Made by a program: the position numbers and the translations under genes. The notes under the pieces are model-generated. The model saw only the letters and a program-made list of their open reading frames with translations. It was not told the origin of the DNA and searched no databases. From NCBI GenBank assembly GCA_945787575.1, contig CALZKB010000005.1, positions 1 through 46,830 of the forward strand: a stretch of 46,830 bases of DNA. Direction: 5' to 3'. Shown here one piece after another: positions 8,551 through 17,726 of this stretch. The stretch's first letter is position 1; every line of letters starts with the position of its first letter. The DNA comes from Thermoanaerobaculia bacterium (GTDB lineage Bacteria > Acidobacteriota > Thermoanaerobaculia > Multivoradales > JAHEKO01).

Positions 8551-10731
8551 GTGTCCAATCGCCTGGCCGAAGAAACGAGCCCCTACCTCCTGCAGCACAA
8601 GGACAACCCGGTCGACTGGCAGCCGTGGGGCCCGGAAGCGCTGCAAGCGGCCCGTGACGAGGACAAGCCGATCTTCCTCTCGGTCGGCTACTCGACCTGC
8701 TACTGGTGCCACGTCATGGAGCGCGAGTCGTTCGAGAACCCGGCGACCGCCGCCCTCATGAACGAGGCCTTCGTCAACATCAAGGTCGATCGCGAAGAGC
8801 GCCCCGACCTCGACGAGATCTACATGGTGGCGACCCAGGTCATGTCCGGCCAGGGGGGCTGGCCCAACTCGCTGTTCCTCACCCCCGACCTCGAGCCCTA
8901 CTTCGCCGGCACCTACTTCCCGCCGGACGACATGCACGGCCGACCCGGATTCCCCTCCGTCCTGCGCTCCATGCGCGACGCCTGGCACGAGCGCCGCGAC
9001 GATGTTCACGCTCAGGCCGCGAGCGTCGCCGGCGCCATTCGCCGCTATCTCGAGGAGCGCTCGACGCCGGTCGAGACCGTGCCGGGGACCGACGCCGCCG
9101 AGCGTGCCATGGCGGACCTTCAGCGCCGCTACGACCCCCGCTGGGGCGGCTTCGGAGGGGCGCCGAAGTTCCCGACTCCGTCGAACCTGATGCTTCTGAC
9201 CGAGCTCGCCGACGGCGATCGGCCAGCGGCCGAGATGCTCGCCAACACCCTCGACCAGATGGCTCGGGGCGGGATCTACGACCAGCTCGGGGGCGGCTTT
9301 CACCGCTACGCCACCGACCGCGAGTGGAAGATCCCGCACTTCGAGAAGATGCTCTACGACAACGCCTGGCTGCTCGAGGTCTACGCCCGCCACCACCGGC
9401 GGACCGGCGATGCGCAGGCGGCGCGCGTCGTCCGCGAGACCGCCGAGTTTCTCGATCGCGAGCTGACCGGCCCCGAGGGTGCTTTCTGGAGCGCGCTCGA
9501 TGCCGAGACCGAGGGCCACGAAGGTGCCTTCTACGTTTGGACCCGCGACGAGCTCGAGGAGCTCCTGGGAGCCGAGGATGCCGCGTTCCTCGCCCCGATC
9601 TACGGCTTTGACCGTGCGCCGCTCTTCGAGGGGACCCACCACGTGCTGCACCTGCCGGTGCCGCTCGAGGATCAGGCCAAGCGCCGCAACGTCTCCGTCG
9701 ACGGTCTGCTCGAGGAAGTCGCGCCGCTCGCCGCGAAACTTCTCGATGCGCGCTCCCGGCGGCCACCGCTCGCCACCGACGACAAGATTCTCGCCGACTG
9801 GAACGGCATGGCGATCGCCGGTCTCGCCGTCGCCGGTCGGCTGCTGGTGGAGCCGATCTTCGTCGACCGGGCGGCCCGCGCCGCGCACTTCATCCTGGCC
9901 ACCTTGCGCGACGGTGACGGCACCCTGCTTCACGCTTGGCGTGACGGCAAGGGCAAGGTGGCGGCGCTGCTCGGCGACTACGTGGCGATGAGTCGCGGAC
10001 TTCTCGCCCTGCACGCGGCGACCGGCGACGGCGATTGGCTGCGAGCCGCAATCGAGCTGACCGAAGAGCAGATCGACCGGCTGCACGACGCCCGAGAGGG
10101 CGGGTTCTTCGTCGCCGCCGAGGCGGCGGACGTCCTCGTTCGCTCCAAGGAGATCATGGATGGTGCCGTTCCCGGCACCAACGGCCTCGCCATCGACAAC
10201 CTCCTCACCCTCGCCCAGCGAACCGACGACCCACGTTGGGGCGGGCTCGCCGAGCAGGCGCTCAAGACCTTCGGCAGCATGGTCGAGTCCCATCCGTCAG
10301 CCGTCGTGACTCTCACCCTGGCGGCGCGGCGTTTCGCGGCCGTTGGGGGAGGGCGCGGGGACGGTGGTGCGGCATCGGCGAGCGAGAAGCGATTCGCCCC
10401 CCCCGTCCTTTGGGCTGATCTGGAAGGGGGGAGCGGCAGCTTCCGGCTCGAGCTCACCGTCAGCGGCGGATGGCACATCTACGCTTTGGGTGACGCTCCG
10501 CCGGCCACTACCCTCGAGCTCGCCGGCGGCGAGTTGGTGGAAGTCACGCCGCCGGAGCCAGAGACGTGGCAAGGTGCCCCCGAACTGCCGAGCACCGAGG
10601 TCTATCGCGGCAAGGTGGAGATCTCAGGCCGGGTGGAGAAGGTGCGAGACGGCGCGGTGCTCCGCCTCACCTACCAACTCTGTGACGACCAACGGTGCCT
10701 GGCGCCCGAGACGGTGGAAGTTCGGCTCTAG
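8551..10731 (+). CDS. DUF255 (YyaL-type) thioredoxin-domain protein with C-terminal DsbD-alpha-like domain
   Basis: A 726-residue protein starting at GTG 8551. Residues 1-160 form the DUF255 thioredoxin-like domain with the invariant start [21 protein letters not shown] and a redox motif CYWC (Cys50, Cys53). A toroid-like helical region follows, with [20 protein letters not shown] and [11 protein letters not shown]. The usual C-terminal part of this family appears to be replaced. From about residue 610 the sequence instead resembles the N-terminal periplasmic domain of DsbD: GGWHIYA, then [11 protein letters not shown] and [21 protein letters not shown] at the very end. No signal peptide is visible, so compartment is uncertain. 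The fusion suggests a thiol-disulfide role. Confidence 0.85.
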   Translation: MSNRLAEETSPYLLQHKDNPVDWQPWGPEALQAARDEDKPIFLSVGYSTCYWCHVMERESFENPATAALMNEAFVNIKVDREERPDLDEIYMVATQVMSGQGGWPNSLFLTPDLEPYFAGTYFPPDDMHGRPGFPSVLRSMRDAWHERRDDVHAQAASVAGAIRRYLEERSTPVETVPGTDAAERAMADLQRRYDPRWGGFGGAPKFPTPSNLMLLTELADGDRPAAEMLANTLDQMARGGIYDQLGGGFHRYATDREWKIPHFEKMLYDNAWLLEVYARHHRRTGDAQAARVVRETAEFLDRELTGPEGAFWSALDAETEGHEGAFYVWTRDELEELLGAEDAAFLAPIYGFDRAPLFEGTHHVLHLPVPLEDQAKRRNVSVDGLLEEVAPLAAKLLDARSRRPPLATDDKILADWNGMAIAGLAVAGRLLVEPIFVDRAARAAHFILATLRDGDGTLLHAWRDGKGKVAALLGDYVAMSRGLLALHAATGDGDWLRAAIELTEEQIDRLHDAREGGFFVAAEAADVLVRSKEIMDGAVPGTNGLAIDNLLTLAQRTDDPRWGGLAEQALKTFGSMVESHPSAVVTLTLAARRFAAVGGGRGDGGAASASEKRFAPPVLWADLEGGSGSFRLELTVSGGWHIYALGDAPPATTLELAGGELVEVTPPEPETWQGAPELPSTEVYRGKVEISGRVEKVRDGAVLRLTYQLCDDQRCLAPETVEVRL

Positions 10732-10891
10732 GGACGCTGTTGTTACTCGAGGGTCGACCGTGGCTGATCGAATTGCCCTTCGGCGACCCGCCGGGGCACC
10801 TGTGGCCGGCTTCCCGTCGAGCGGACCGGGGGCAGGGGCGCCCGGCGATTGAGGCGGTTCCGCCGGCGTCCCGGTACGGGCTGGAACCCGT

Positions 10892-10897
10892 TATACT
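10892..10897 (+). promoter_or_regulatory. Candidate -10 element for the NfeD-slipin operon
   Basis: TATACT stands in an otherwise GC-rich stretch, about 27 bases before the GTG at 10924. No convincing -35 is present at the normal distance. It supports placing the start downstream of it rather than at the TTG of 10849. Confidence 0.4.
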
Positions 10898-10923
10898 TAC
10901 AAATCCTAGAACGAGTCTCTAAA

Positions 10924-12261
10924 GTGCCAAAGACAAAGACTTTTCGCCAGCTCTACCTCGCAGGACTGTTGATCCTGGCCTCAGGGGCGCTCCTCGCCAT
11001 CCAAGATTCGGCCGACGGCGCCGTCGATGAGGGCGCCGAGGACGCGGCCCAGGCCGGCCCGGCATTCCATATCGTCGTCGACTCGATCATCCATCGCGGC
11101 ACGACCGAGTTCGTCGGCGATGCCCTCCGTCAGGCCGAGGCCGCCAACGCGTCGGCGTTCGTGATCGAGCTCTCGACTCCCGGTGGCATGCTCGACCAGA
11201 CCCGCGAGATCTCGACGCTGATGCTCAACGCCGAGGTCCCGGTGGTGGTGTACGTCTCCCCGTCGGGGGCGCAGGCCGCGTCGGCCGGTTTCTTTCTGCT
11301 GATGTCCGCCGACATCGCGGCGATGGCTCCCGGCACCAACACCGGGGCGGCGCATCCGGTGGCGGGAGACGGTGGTGACATCGAAGGCAATCTGGGTGAG
11401 AAGGTCGAGCAGGACGCCTCCGCCCAGATCCGATCGCTCGCCAAGCAGAAGGGACGCAACGTCGAGCTCGCCGAAGCGGCGGTGCTCGAGAGCCTCTCCT
11501 GGACCGCCGAAGAGGCGCTCGAGGGAGGTTTGATCGACGTCATCGCCGAGGACCTGACCGGACTCCTGGATGCCATCGACGGCCGCTCCGTACGCGACGG
11601 CGAGTGGACGCTCGCCACCGCTGGGGCCGCCCGGCAGAAGGTCGAGATGACCGGCTTTCAGAAGTTCCTGTCGGCGATCGCCCACCCCAATATCGCGGCG
11701 ATCCTCATGTCGCTGGGCTTTCTGGGGCTCTACTTCGAGTTCCAGAGCCCGGGCACGATCTTGCCCGGAGTCGTCGGCGCGATCTGCCTGGTGTTGGCCT
11801 TCATGGCGCTCTCCGTGCTCCCGGTCAACTACGCGGGGATCCTGCTGCTGCTGCTGGCCGCGCTCTTCTTCGTCGCCGAGATCAAAGTCACCAGCTACGG
11901 TCTGTTATCGGTCGCCGCGGTGGTGTCGCTGGTGCTCGGCTATACGCTGCTCTTCAAGAGTACCGACCCCGCCGTACGGGTGAGCTGGGACGTCATCGCG
12001 AGCCTCGTCGCCTTCTCCGTGCTCGTCGGCGGGCTGCTCTTCACGATGATCATTCGTACCCATCGCAGCGCCGTGACGACGGGCACCGAGGGGCTCCTCC
12101 AGGAGAAGGGAGTCGCCCGCTCGGACATCGCCCCTACCGGCAAAGTTTTCATTCACGGCGAGCTGTGGAACGCTATTTCGGACAACGAAATCGCTGCCGG
12201 CACGGCGATTCGAGTCGTCGACGTCGATGGAATGACCGTTCGTGTCGAGCCCGCGGCCTGA
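10924..12261 (+). CDS. NfeD-type membrane serine protease (ClpP-class)
   Basis: A 445-residue membrane-bound protease. I chose GTG 10924 because it gives a signal/anchor segment (MPKTKTFRQLYLAGLLILAS) and lies after a good -10 box; an in-frame TTG at 10849 is less likely. A ClpP-like domain carries STPGGMLDQT, then GAQAASAG with candidate nucleophile Ser120 and candidate general base Lys160, a spacing close to the Ser-Lys dyad of the archaeal STOPP protease. Several membrane segments follow (about 250-390), then a C-terminal OB-fold NfeD domain. It sits 28 bases before a slipin gene, the classical NfeD-stomatin pair. Confidence 0.92.
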   Translation: MPKTKTFRQLYLAGLLILASGALLAIQDSADGAVDEGAEDAAQAGPAFHIVVDSIIHRGTTEFVGDALRQAEAANASAFVIELSTPGGMLDQTREISTLMLNAEVPVVVYVSPSGAQAASAGFFLLMSADIAAMAPGTNTGAAHPVAGDGGDIEGNLGEKVEQDASAQIRSLAKQKGRNVELAEAAVLESLSWTAEEALEGGLIDVIAEDLTGLLDAIDGRSVRDGEWTLATAGAARQKVEMTGFQKFLSAIAHPNIAAILMSLGFLGLYFEFQSPGTILPGVVGAICLVLAFMALSVLPVNYAGILLLLLAALFFVAEIKVTSYGLLSVAAVVSLVLGYTLLFKSTDPAVRVSWDVIASLVAFSVLVGGLLFTMIIRTHRSAVTTGTEGLLQEKGVARSDIAPTGKVFIHGELWNAISDNEIAAGTAIRVVDVDGMTVRVEPAA

Positions 12262-12289
12262 GGGCTTCACCCACTAGGAGGATCTCGAG

Positions 12290-13042
12290 ATGCCCATCGC
12301 ACTAATCGCCCTAGGTCTGGTCATCGTGTTTCTGGCCACCCGATGGATCAACGTCCTCAACGAGTACGAGCGCGGCGTGATCTTCCGCCTCGGTCGCCTG
12401 GTGCCCCGCGCCAAAGGCCCCGGCTTGGTGATCGTCCCGTACCCGATCGACAAGATGGTGAAGATCCCGTTGCGGACGGTCGTCCACGACGTACCGTCGC
12501 AGGACGTCATCACCCGCGACAACGTCTCGGTCAAGGTCAACGCGGTCGTCTACTTTCGAGTCGTCGATCCCGCCAAGTCGGTGGTCGAGGTCGAGAACTA
12601 CCTCTTCGCCACCAGCCAGATGGCGCAGACGACCCTGCGCTCGGTGCTCGGCCAGGCCGATCTCGACGAGCTGCTTTCCGAGCGCGAAAAGCTCAACGAC
12701 CAGCTGCAGTCGATCATCGATGCACACACCGACCCGTGGGGCATCAAGGTCTCGTCGGTGGAGGTCAAGCATGTCGACCTGCCGCAGGAGATGCAGCGCG
12801 CCATGGCGAAGCAGGCCGAAGCCGAGCGCGAGAAGCGGGCCAAGATCATTCACGCCGACGGTGAGCTCGAGGCGTCGAAGGCTCTGGCAGAGGCCGCCCG
12901 CGCCTTCGCGGCGAATCCGGCCACCCTTCAGCTACGTTACCTGCAGACGCTGACCGAGATCTCGGCGGAGCACAACTCGACCATCGTCTTCCCGCTGCCC
13001 ATCGACATCCTCTCCGCTTTCAAGCGCGGCGAGGAATCGTAG
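12290..13042 (+). CDS. Slipin / stomatin-like SPFH-domain protein
   Basis: A 250-residue SPFH protein with a single N-terminal membrane segment (about 2-18), the stomatin block [14 protein letters not shown], then [20 protein letters not shown] and the helical region [19 protein letters not shown]. It should form membrane-associated oligomers, and it is a likely partner and substrate of the NfeD protease encoded just upstream. A strong ribosome site (AGGAGG) precedes the ATG. Roles in membrane microdomain or protein quality control are known for the family; the specific role here is inferred. Confidence 0.93.
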   Translation: MPIALIALGLVIVFLATRWINVLNEYERGVIFRLGRLVPRAKGPGLVIVPYPIDKMVKIPLRTVVHDVPSQDVITRDNVSVKVNAVVYFRVVDPAKSVVEVENYLFATSQMAQTTLRSVLGQADLDELLSEREKLNDQLQSIIDAHTDPWGIKVSSVEVKHVDLPQEMQRAMAKQAEAEREKRAKIIHADGELEASKALAEAARAFAANPATLQLRYLQTLTEISAEHNSTIVFPLPIDILSAFKRGEES

Positions 13043-13076
13043 CTCACCCTGACGGGTTGGAGTCCTTGGAGGCAGC

Positions 13077-13823
13077 ATGACCGAAACGCGCGAAGCCAGC
13101 TGGTACGAGATCGCCCTCACTCACAAGCAGATCGTCAAGATCTTCGTGGCGCTGCTGCTGTGTCTGGTGGCGGCCTTTTTCTCGGGGGTTTGGATCGGTC
13201 GTGACGGTTCGCTGTCGACGGTCGAGGCGTCGCCGCAGATCGCCGCCAGCGACCTGGCCACCGCCGTCGAGAAGGGCGAGGTCGGGCAGCTCAATTTCTT
13301 CACCCCCGACGGCAAGAAGATCGACAAGGAGAAGCCGGCCGAGCCGGAGCCGGCGATCCCAGCGGTCGGCGGCGAAACCACCCTGGTCGACGATCTCAAC
13401 GGCGCCCGAGCCGAGGACGAACAGGGCGCCGAGCCCGGAGCGAAGAACGCCCCCCCCGAGGCGTTGATCGCCCGTGCCGGCGAGGCAGGGGCACGCCGCC
13501 AAGGTCCGGATGCGGCCGTCGAGGTGACGCGAGAGACCGCGGTGGCGCCTTCGAAGCCAACTCCCCAACCGGGGGCGCACGACGCCGGCGATCTCGTGGT
13601 TCAAGTCTTCTCCTCGAACGACGCCGCCCAGGCCCGGAAGGTCCTCGGCCGGCTCGCGTCGAGCGGTCACCCGGCCTTCCTCTCTCCGGTCGAGGTCGAG
13701 GGCCGCACGATGTATCGTGTACGAATCGGACCCTACGCCGAGCGCGTCGAGGCGGAGCGGGTGGCGGACACAGTCAAGCGGACCTTCAAGCTCGAGACCT
13801 GGATCACGTCGAAATCGACCTGA
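13077..13823 (+). CDS. SPOR-domain membrane protein
   Basis: A 248-residue bitopic protein. One membrane segment (about 21-42) follows a short cytoplasmic tail. A long Pro/Ala/Glu-rich linker (about 65-170) leads to a C-terminal SPOR domain (about 178-246) with LVVQVFSSNDAAQARKVL and YRVRIGPYAERVEAERV. SPOR domains bind denuded peptidoglycan at division septa, so the protein probably acts in the periplasm in division or wall remodelling. It is followed after eight bases by lnt and probably shares the transcript. Confidence 0.85.
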   Translation: MTETREASWYEIALTHKQIVKIFVALLLCLVAAFFSGVWIGRDGSLSTVEASPQIAASDLATAVEKGEVGQLNFFTPDGKKIDKEKPAEPEPAIPAVGGETTLVDDLNGARAEDEQGAEPGAKNAPPEALIARAGEAGARRQGPDAAVEVTRETAVAPSKPTPQPGAHDAGDLVVQVFSSNDAAQARKVLGRLASSGHPAFLSPVEVEGRTMYRVRIGPYAERVEAERVADTVKRTFKLETWITSKST

Positions 13824-13831
13824 AGGGGCCG

Positions 13832-15355
13832 TTGACCTCGTCTCGCGGCCAGAGGTCGCCACAGTCGCCGCCGCCGACGTGGGTTGCGGCGCTCCAGTCG
13901 ATCGCCGGTGGCGTCGTGTGGGCGTGCTGCTTTGGGCAGGAAGGGTTCCGGTTCGTCCCCTGGCTCGCTCTGGTGCCGGTCTTCTTCCTCCTCGGCGGCC
14001 GCCGCGCTGCGTGGCTGGTGTGGATCCACGGCACGGTCTTCTGGCTCGCGGGGCTCTATTGGATTCCCGCGACGATGGTGACTTTCGGCGGAGTTCCGTG
14101 GCCTCTCGCCCTGCTCGGGCTGTGGCTGCTGGCCTCGTTTCTCAGCCTGCTCTTCTGGCTGCCGTTCGGGCTGCTGGGGCCGCGACTGTGGGCCGCCGGC
14201 GGCGTGGCAACCCTCGTCGGGCTGCCGGCGCTCTGGGTGGCGCTCGAGTGGCTGCGCGAGTTTCTCTTCTCCGGCTTCCCGTGGAACGTCGCCGCCTACG
14301 CCGCGATCGAGGTGCCGGGGGCGCTCCCGGCGACCGCCTGGATCGGCGCCTACGGATTGTCGTTTCTGCTGGTGGCGGTGAACGCGGCCGTCGCGCTGGG
14401 GATCCGTCAACGGCGCTCGACCGCTCCCCTCGTGATGGGCGGCCTCACGGCGCTCGTGCTTCTCGCCGGCTGGGCCACGGCGCCCGCCCCCGAGGTGGCC
14501 GGGGATGGCGCTCAACCGATGCGCGTTCTCCAGCCCAACATCCCCAACATGGTGAGGTTCGAGCGGCAAACGGCGGAGCGCAACTACTACCAGATGCTGG
14601 GTATGGCCGATGCCGCCTGCTCGGACGGTGCGCTGCTCGTGCTCCCGGAAAGCGGTCTCTGGCCCTACGAGTACGCGCGCCACCCATTCCTCGTCGAGGA
14701 CCTCGACCGGATCGCCGAGCGCGGCTGTCCGTTGCTGGTGAACTCGATCACCCCTCAGGGGCCGGGCGAGCCCTATTTCAACTCAGTGCTTCTCGTCGCC
14801 GACGACGGCGTCGCCGGAAGATACGACAAGCGCCAGCTCGTGCCGTTCGGCGAGTACGTGCCGTTTCGCGGCATCCTGCCCGCCTTCGACAAGCTGGCGC
14901 GCGCGGCGGGCGATTTCACCTCGGGAAGCGAGCCGAGCCTCATCGACTGGGGCGGTCATCGGCTCGGATTGGCGGTCTGCTACGAGGTGATCTACCCGAC
15001 GATCGTCGCCGAGCAGGTGCGTGCGGGAGCGACCGCCCTCGTGACCGTCACCAACGACGGCTGGTACGGCGACACGTGGGCGCCCTGGCAGCACTTACGT
15101 GGTGCGCGCTTTCGCGCCGCCGAGAGCCGGCGGCCGCTGCTGCGCGCCGCCATCACCGGGGTCTCCGCGGTGATCGCTCCCGACGGTAGCGTCGTGGGGC
15201 AGCTCGGCGTGGACGATGAGGGGGTGCTCGAGGCGGAGGTCGCGCCCAGGACCGGCCTCACCCTCCACTCCCGCGCGCCGTGGCTGGTGCCCGGCATCTG
15301 CACCCTTTTGGCTCTGGCGATGTGGTTCGCCCGCGGTCGCGACATGGCGGGGTAG
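13832..15355 (+). CDS. lnt: Apolipoprotein N-acyltransferase
   Basis: A 507-residue inner-membrane enzyme that adds the third acyl chain to lipoproteins. Six or so membrane segments occupy the first 210 residues, followed by a nitrilase-fold periplasmic domain with the catalytic triad Glu273 (VLPESGLWP), Lys333 (YDKRQLVPFGEYVP) and Cys383 (LAVCYEVIYP), and a final membrane segment. Length and motif positions match the E. coli enzyme closely. The start is a TTG at 13832 preceded by AAGGGG; a later GTG near 13917 is an alternative that would remove part of the first membrane segment. Confidence 0.95.
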   Translation: MTSSRGQRSPQSPPPTWVAALQSIAGGVVWACCFGQEGFRFVPWLALVPVFFLLGGRRAAWLVWIHGTVFWLAGLYWIPATMVTFGGVPWPLALLGLWLLASFLSLLFWLPFGLLGPRLWAAGGVATLVGLPALWVALEWLREFLFSGFPWNVAAYAAIEVPGALPATAWIGAYGLSFLLVAVNAAVALGIRQRRSTAPLVMGGLTALVLLAGWATAPAPEVAGDGAQPMRVLQPNIPNMVRFERQTAERNYYQMLGMADAACSDGALLVLPESGLWPYEYARHPFLVEDLDRIAERGCPLLVNSITPQGPGEPYFNSVLLVADDGVAGRYDKRQLVPFGEYVPFRGILPAFDKLARAAGDFTSGSEPSLIDWGGHRLGLAVCYEVIYPTIVAEQVRAGATALVTVTNDGWYGDTWAPWQHLRGARFRAAESRRPLLRAAITGVSAVIAPDGSVVGQLGVDDEGVLEAEVAPRTGLTLHSRAPWLVPGICTLLALAMWFARGRDMAG

Positions 15356-15486
15356 CGGCGGGAGCCGTGCCCGCCGTTCCGGGGGAAGAGGTCCCCAGGC
15401 TGCCGTGAGAGCGAATACGCATCCCGTCGTATGCTAGGTTCCGGCAGCCGGCAGTACGCCGAAACCCGCGAGCGAGTGACCCACCG

Positions 15487-16609
15487 ATGAGCCCCGATCC
15501 TTCGACCGAAAACCCCAACAGCTCCGCCGAGCTCCAACAGCAGATCGATACCCTCGTCGAACAGGCGACCCGGCTCCGGGGGTATCTTTGAACAGGCTGG
15601 CTTAGAGGACCGGATCGCCGAGCTCGACCGGGCGGCCCAGGCAGAGGGTTTTTGGGACGATCCGGCCAACAGCGCGCCTGTTCTGCGGGAGCGCCGTGCC
15701 GTCGAGCGCCGTCTCGAGACTCTCAACCAGATCCGCTCGGACTCCGAAGAGCTCGAGGCGTGGGGCGAGCTGCTGGCCGAGGGTGAGGCCGACGCCCAGC
15801 TCACGTCCTTCCTGGCCGAGCTCGAGCCCCGACTCCGGGCTCTCGAGCTCGAGATGAAGCTCTCGGGGCCCGACGACGACAAGAACGCGCTCGTCGATAT
15901 CCACCCCGGCGCCGGCGGCACCGAGTCGCAGGACTGGGCCGAGATGCTGCTCCGCATGTTCGTGCGGTGGGGTGAAGCGAAGGGCTACGAGGTCGAGCTG
16001 CTCTCTCGCCTCGACGGCGAAGAGGCGGGAATCAAGAGTGCGGAGTTCGCGGTGCGCGGCACCAATGCCTACGGCTACCTGCAGGGGGAGAGCGGGGTCC
16101 ATCGCCTCGTGCGGATCAGCCCCTACGACGCCGCCAGCCGCCGTCACACCTCGTTCGCCTCGGTGTACGTCTACCCCGAGGTCGACGACGACGTCGACAT
16201 CGAGATCGACCCCAAGGACGTCCGCGTCGACACCTACCGTGCGTCGGGGGCTGGCGGCCAGCACGTCAACAAGACCGATTCGGCGGTGCGGATGACCCAC
16301 ATTCCCACCAACACGGTCGTCTCCTGCCAGAACGAGCGCTCGCAGCACAAGAACCGCGCGATGGCGATGAAGATGCTGCGCGCGCGGCTCTACGATCTGG
16401 AGATGAAGAAGCGCGCGGCGGAAGCGGCCGAGCGCGAGGACGAGAAGAAGGAGATCGCCTGGGGCAGCCAGATCCGCAGCTACGTGCTGCATCCCTATCG
16501 GATGGTCAAGGACCACCGTACCGACACCGAGGTCGGCAACGCCGACCGGGTGCTCGACGGCGATATCGACCCCTTCATCGAAGCCTGGCTCACCTCTCAG
16601 ATCGGGTAG
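15487..16609 (+). CDS. prfB: Peptide chain release factor 2 (programmed +1 frameshift)
   Basis: RF2 terminates translation at UGA and UAA. The first frame reads 34 codons from ATG 15487 to an in-frame TGA at 15589-15591; after a +1 shift the second frame continues from 15590 to 16609, for about 373 residues in total. The second frame holds the RF2 blocks HPGAGGTESQDWAEML, the GGQ catalytic loop in SGAGGQHVNKTDSAVR, QNERSQHKNRAMAM and WGSQIRSYVL. The anticodon-like tripeptide is Ser-Pro-Tyr rather than the common Ser-Pro-Phe. The ORF is not a pseudogene: the break is the well-known autoregulatory recoding site. Confidence 0.97.
15577..15592 (+). promoter_or_regulatory. prfB programmed frameshift site
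   Basis: The sequence CGG GGG TAT CTT TGA shows all parts of the RF2 recoding signal: an internal Shine-Dalgarno-like G-run, the slippery CTT codon and a UGA stop, with the standard three-base spacing. When RF2 is scarce, the ribosome slips from CTT into the +1 frame (next codon GAA). It is nearly identical to the E. coli site. Confidence 0.95.
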
Positions 16610-17042
16610 CGAGGGGGGACGCTCACGCGTACTCGGTATCTGCGACGGCAACGCGCGGCTCTCTCGCCGTCGCTCACGGTCGGTCCTCGGTCGTTGCACG
16701 GTGAAGGTTCCCGCTCGCCGAGAGCCCCCTGGGCTGTCAGCACTCTCTCGCCTCGGGCCTACCGGTGGCGCGAGGGACACCCATTCCTGGCACGGTCGGG
16801 CGTCGTCCGTGTCTTTTACGACGGGAGGCCCCGGCGAGAGAGGGATGAGAGCCCAGGGGGCTTGAGCCGAGCCCTCTGAATCAACCAGGATCACATTGCC
16901 GTCCGGGGCGAAGGCGAATGAGCGCGCGTCGCCGATTCGTAGTCTGGGTACGCGCGACGTCCCCCTGGGGCTCATCCCTCTCTCGTAGGGGGCCGGCAAC
17001 TAAAGGCGAAGACTCAAAAGAACCGGAGCACCGGTACCCCGG
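16610..17042. other. Intergenic region with a repeat family, no convincing gene
   Basis: About 430 bases between convergent prfB and the NUDIX gene. No protein start with a ribosome site is visible. Its main content is the three-copy repeat described separately (16723-16986). A leftward reading frame through 16880-16960 contains DARSFAFAPDGNVILVDSEG, which resembles a beta-propeller blade, but it has no sensible start or end. Confidence 0.6.
16723..16986. repeat. Three-copy ~30-bp repeat in alternating orientation
   Basis: Copy 1 (16723-16757, +), copy 2 (16829-16862, -) and copy 3 (16961-16986, +) share a core of the form CCCCCTGGG, a short variable part, then CCTCTCTCG (ACTCTCTCG in copy 1). 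Copies 1 and 2 are inverted and share an exact 13-base end, so transcripts could form large stems. The arrangement resembles BIME-like clusters of repetitive extragenic palindromes. Confidence 0.65.
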
Positions 17043-17666
17043 CTACTCTTCGACGACCGTCTCGACGAACCCCAACCGCTCCAACAGATTCTGGATGATC
17101 CGGGCCGTGAGCCCCCACACCGGGTGCCGGCCCACGTGGTAGACGCGAATCTGCCGCTCCTGGCCCTTCCACTCGACCAGGCGCTCCTCGATCACCCGAA
17201 CGTCGGTGAACTGCAGGAGAGGGACCGAGAAGACGTTCTCGATCTCCTCCGGATTCGGCGTCGCCTCGAGCGGGTAGGGCACGACGCCGACGCACGGTTG
17301 GATCCGATAGTTGCTGACCTCGGCGTAGATCTCGTCGAGCAGGCCGAGCTTCAAGACTCGCCTGGGATCGAGCCCGATCTCTTCCTCGGTCTCCCGTAGC
17401 GCCGCGTCCCACTCGTCCTCGCCGGGATCGCGCCCGCCGCCGGGGAAGGCGATCTGCCCGCCGTGGTGCATGAGGTCCTGCGCCCGCTTGGTGAGCACCA
17501 GCCAGAGCTCGTCGGCATGAACGTAGAGCGGCACCAGCACCGACGCCGATCGCCCGCGGTGGTCGTCGATCAGTCGCTGCGGCTCCGGCGCCTCCAGCCG
17601 CTGCCGGAGGTCGTGGACCCAGGTCTGCCACTGAGGGGACGGGGCTGAAGTGACCTGCTCACTCAT
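17043..17666 (-). CDS. NUDIX hydrolase, CoA pyrophosphatase type (NudL/UPF0035)
   Basis: A cytoplasmic NUDIX enzyme of about 207 residues that would cleave CoA or its derivatives to phosphopantetheine and 3',5'-ADP. The full NUDIX box is present from GGRDPGEDEWDAALRE to TEEEIGL, and it is preceded by the CoAse block LTKRAQDLMHHGGQIAFPGG that marks the NudL subgroup. I chose ATG 17666 (MSEQ); an in-frame GTG at 17687 would add seven residues, and neither has a clear ribosome site. It lies 60 bases downstream of selA and may be cotranscribed with it. Confidence 0.9.
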   Translation of the reverse strand: MSEQVTSAPSPQWQTWVHDLRQRLEAPEPQRLIDDHRGRSASVLVPLYVHADELWLVLTKRAQDLMHHGGQIAFPGGGRDPGEDEWDAALRETEEEIGLDPRRVLKLGLLDEIYAEVSNYRIQPCVGVVPYPLEATPNPEEIENVFSVPLLQFTDVRVIEERLVEWKGQERQIRVYHVGRHPVWGLTARIIQNLLERLGFVETVVEE

Positions 17667-17726
17667 CGGGAGCGGATTGTCTCGCACCGAGGGAGACAGA
17701 GCAACCGACCGAGATGGAGACCGAGG

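Noticed and set aside
8305-10293. 662-codon leftward open frame opposite the DUF255 gene
   Set aside because: Low-complexity antisense frame without motifs; the rightward frame has a full DUF255 signature.
10695-10922. 75-codon rightward frame before nfeD
   Set aside because: It overlaps the end of the DUF255 gene in another frame, runs over the -10 candidate and has no ribosome site or known motif.
15487-15591. prfB as a frameshifted pseudogene
   Set aside because: The break is the standard RF2 recoding site and the second frame is complete with GGQ and normal length.
15602-16999. 465-codon leftward frame opposite prfB
   Set aside because: Mostly antisense to prfB. Only a short propeller-like piece near 16900 was kept as a finding.
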